In this document: one piece after another, positions 6,238 through 6,618 of the stretch | Layout of the letters: each line of letters starts with the position of its first letter | How positions within the stretch are numbered: the first letter of the stretch is position 1 | Assembly (NCBI GenBank): GCA_947624315.1 | Contig: CANQJU010000064.1 | Span: 1 to 6,618 of the forward strand | Source: an uncultured Bacilli bacterium | GTDB taxonomy: Bacteria > Bacillota_I > Bacilli_A > ML615J-28 > CAG-698 | Direction of reading: 5' to 3' | Length of the DNA: 6,618 nt | Program-made: the position numbers and the translations under genes | The notes under the pieces: generated by a model | Databases searched by the model: none | Told to the model about the DNA's origin: nothing | The model's input: the letters and a program-made list of their open reading frames with translations, nothing else

Positions 6238-6618
6238 CTACCATCCAAAAACACTTTTTAAAACCGCACAAAAAATAAAAACTATAAAAATAATTACAGT
6301 TGTAATAAATCTTTTTTGGTTCTTCTTATAATCAAATGATAAAAATAGCATTGAACAAATTAATATTATTATGGAAATAATTATTAAATATTTAGAGAAA
6401 GTATTAAACGTTTGACCAAAAGAATCCATGAATTGTGAAAAATCACTTGGAGAATAAGCACCAACAAAATCTTTTGAGCGAAACAAAAATCCAAAACTTA
6501 TTATACCTATAAAAGTTAGAATTATAGCTTTGAGTATAAAATATAATGCATATATGGGAAAAGAAATAATAAATGGTGCTATACTTAAAATAGCTATAAA
6601 TATTCCTATATTAAATAA
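6238..6618 (-). CDS. Unrecognised multi-pass membrane protein, N-terminus cut by window edge
   Basis: The frame is open from the right edge to TAG at 6240-6238, giving 126 visible residues and no stop. A TTG at 6486 could be taken as a start, but 44 in-frame codons upstream of it also encode membrane protein, so the gene almost certainly begins outside the window. Four hydrophobic segments are visible: about 3-23 and 26-46, close together; 77-95; and 104-122. Between the second and third is a polar loop with FRSKDFVGAYSPSDF at 46-60, and between the third and fourth a charged turn (DYKKNQKR, 96-103). The protein ends FGW. It sits two bases before the gene at 6235, so the two are probably made together and may interact. 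I cannot assign a family; a small transporter subunit or a generic integral membrane protein are both possible. Confidence 0.72.
   Translation of the reverse strand, partial: LFNIGIFIAILSIAPFIISFPIYALYFILKAIILTFIGIISFGFLFRSKDFVGAYSPSDFSQFMDSFGQTFNTFSKYLIIISIIILICSMLFLSFDYKKNQKRFITTVIIFIVFIFCAVLKSVFGW

Noticed and set aside
5883..6278. Plus-strand open frame of 131 codons
   Set aside because: Antisense to the 168-residue membrane protein. The minus-strand frame has coupling to its upstream gene, a basic flank before a membrane helix and a terminator; the plus frame has none of these. Since neither product is recognised, this is the least certain of the rejections.
1..6618. Mobile elements, CRISPR arrays, tRNA or rRNA genes, riboswitches, long repeats
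   Set aside because: Scanned by eye on both strands. No transposase or integrase motif, no regularly spaced repeat, no tRNA-like or rRNA-like conserved core, and leaders too short (about 15-20 nt) to hold a riboswitch.

Overview
The window is very AT-rich, by eye well under one third G+C, and every gene I can support lies on the minus strand. The content points to a low-GC Gram-positive bacterium (Firmicutes, Bacilli/Erysipelotrichia or an uncultured gut lineage close to Mollicutes). Three observations support this: strong AGGAGG-type ribosome binding sites, a PdaA-type muramoyl deacetylase (a spore-cortex enzyme in Bacillus), and a PPi-type phosphofructokinase. The standard bacterial code fits. 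TGA ends two genes (stop codons at 1911-1913 and 5729-5731), and the tryptophans I checked are TGG, so this is not a code-4 Mycoplasma/Spiroplasma. The lineage is an inference; I saw no rRNA or other taxonomic marker.

Layout in the direction of transcription, right to left. At the right edge (6618-6238) is the C-terminal part of a multi-pass membrane protein whose 5' end is outside the window. It is followed two bases later by a 168-residue membrane-associated protein (6235-5729). I recognise neither. A hairpin plus T-run (5717-5671) ends that unit. A good sigma-A-type promoter (TTGCTA-17-TATAAT, 5660-5632) then starts a compact run of four genes: a PPi-type phosphofructokinase (5604-4360), cardiolipin synthase (4329-2806), a YihY/BrkB-family membrane protein (2774-1911) and a PdaA-like polysaccharide deacetylase (1914-1165). 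The spacings are 30 nt, 31 nt and a 4-nt overlap. After a 78-nt gap carrying an extended -10 element, an RlmD/RlmCD-type 23S rRNA uracil-C5 methyltransferase starts at 1086 and runs off the left edge, with 362 residues visible.

The likely operon joins central glycolysis to envelope work: anionic phospholipid synthesis, an integral membrane protein of unsettled function, and an exported peptidoglycan-modifying enzyme. That grouping, the Ala in place of Asn/Asp in the deacetylase metal motif, and the absence of a Shine-Dalgarno sequence before the YihY-family gene are the points most worth a second look. I see no tRNA or rRNA gene, insertion sequence, phage gene, CRISPR array or origin, and nothing that amounts to a clear undescribed system. 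No stretch over 300 bases lacks a gene.
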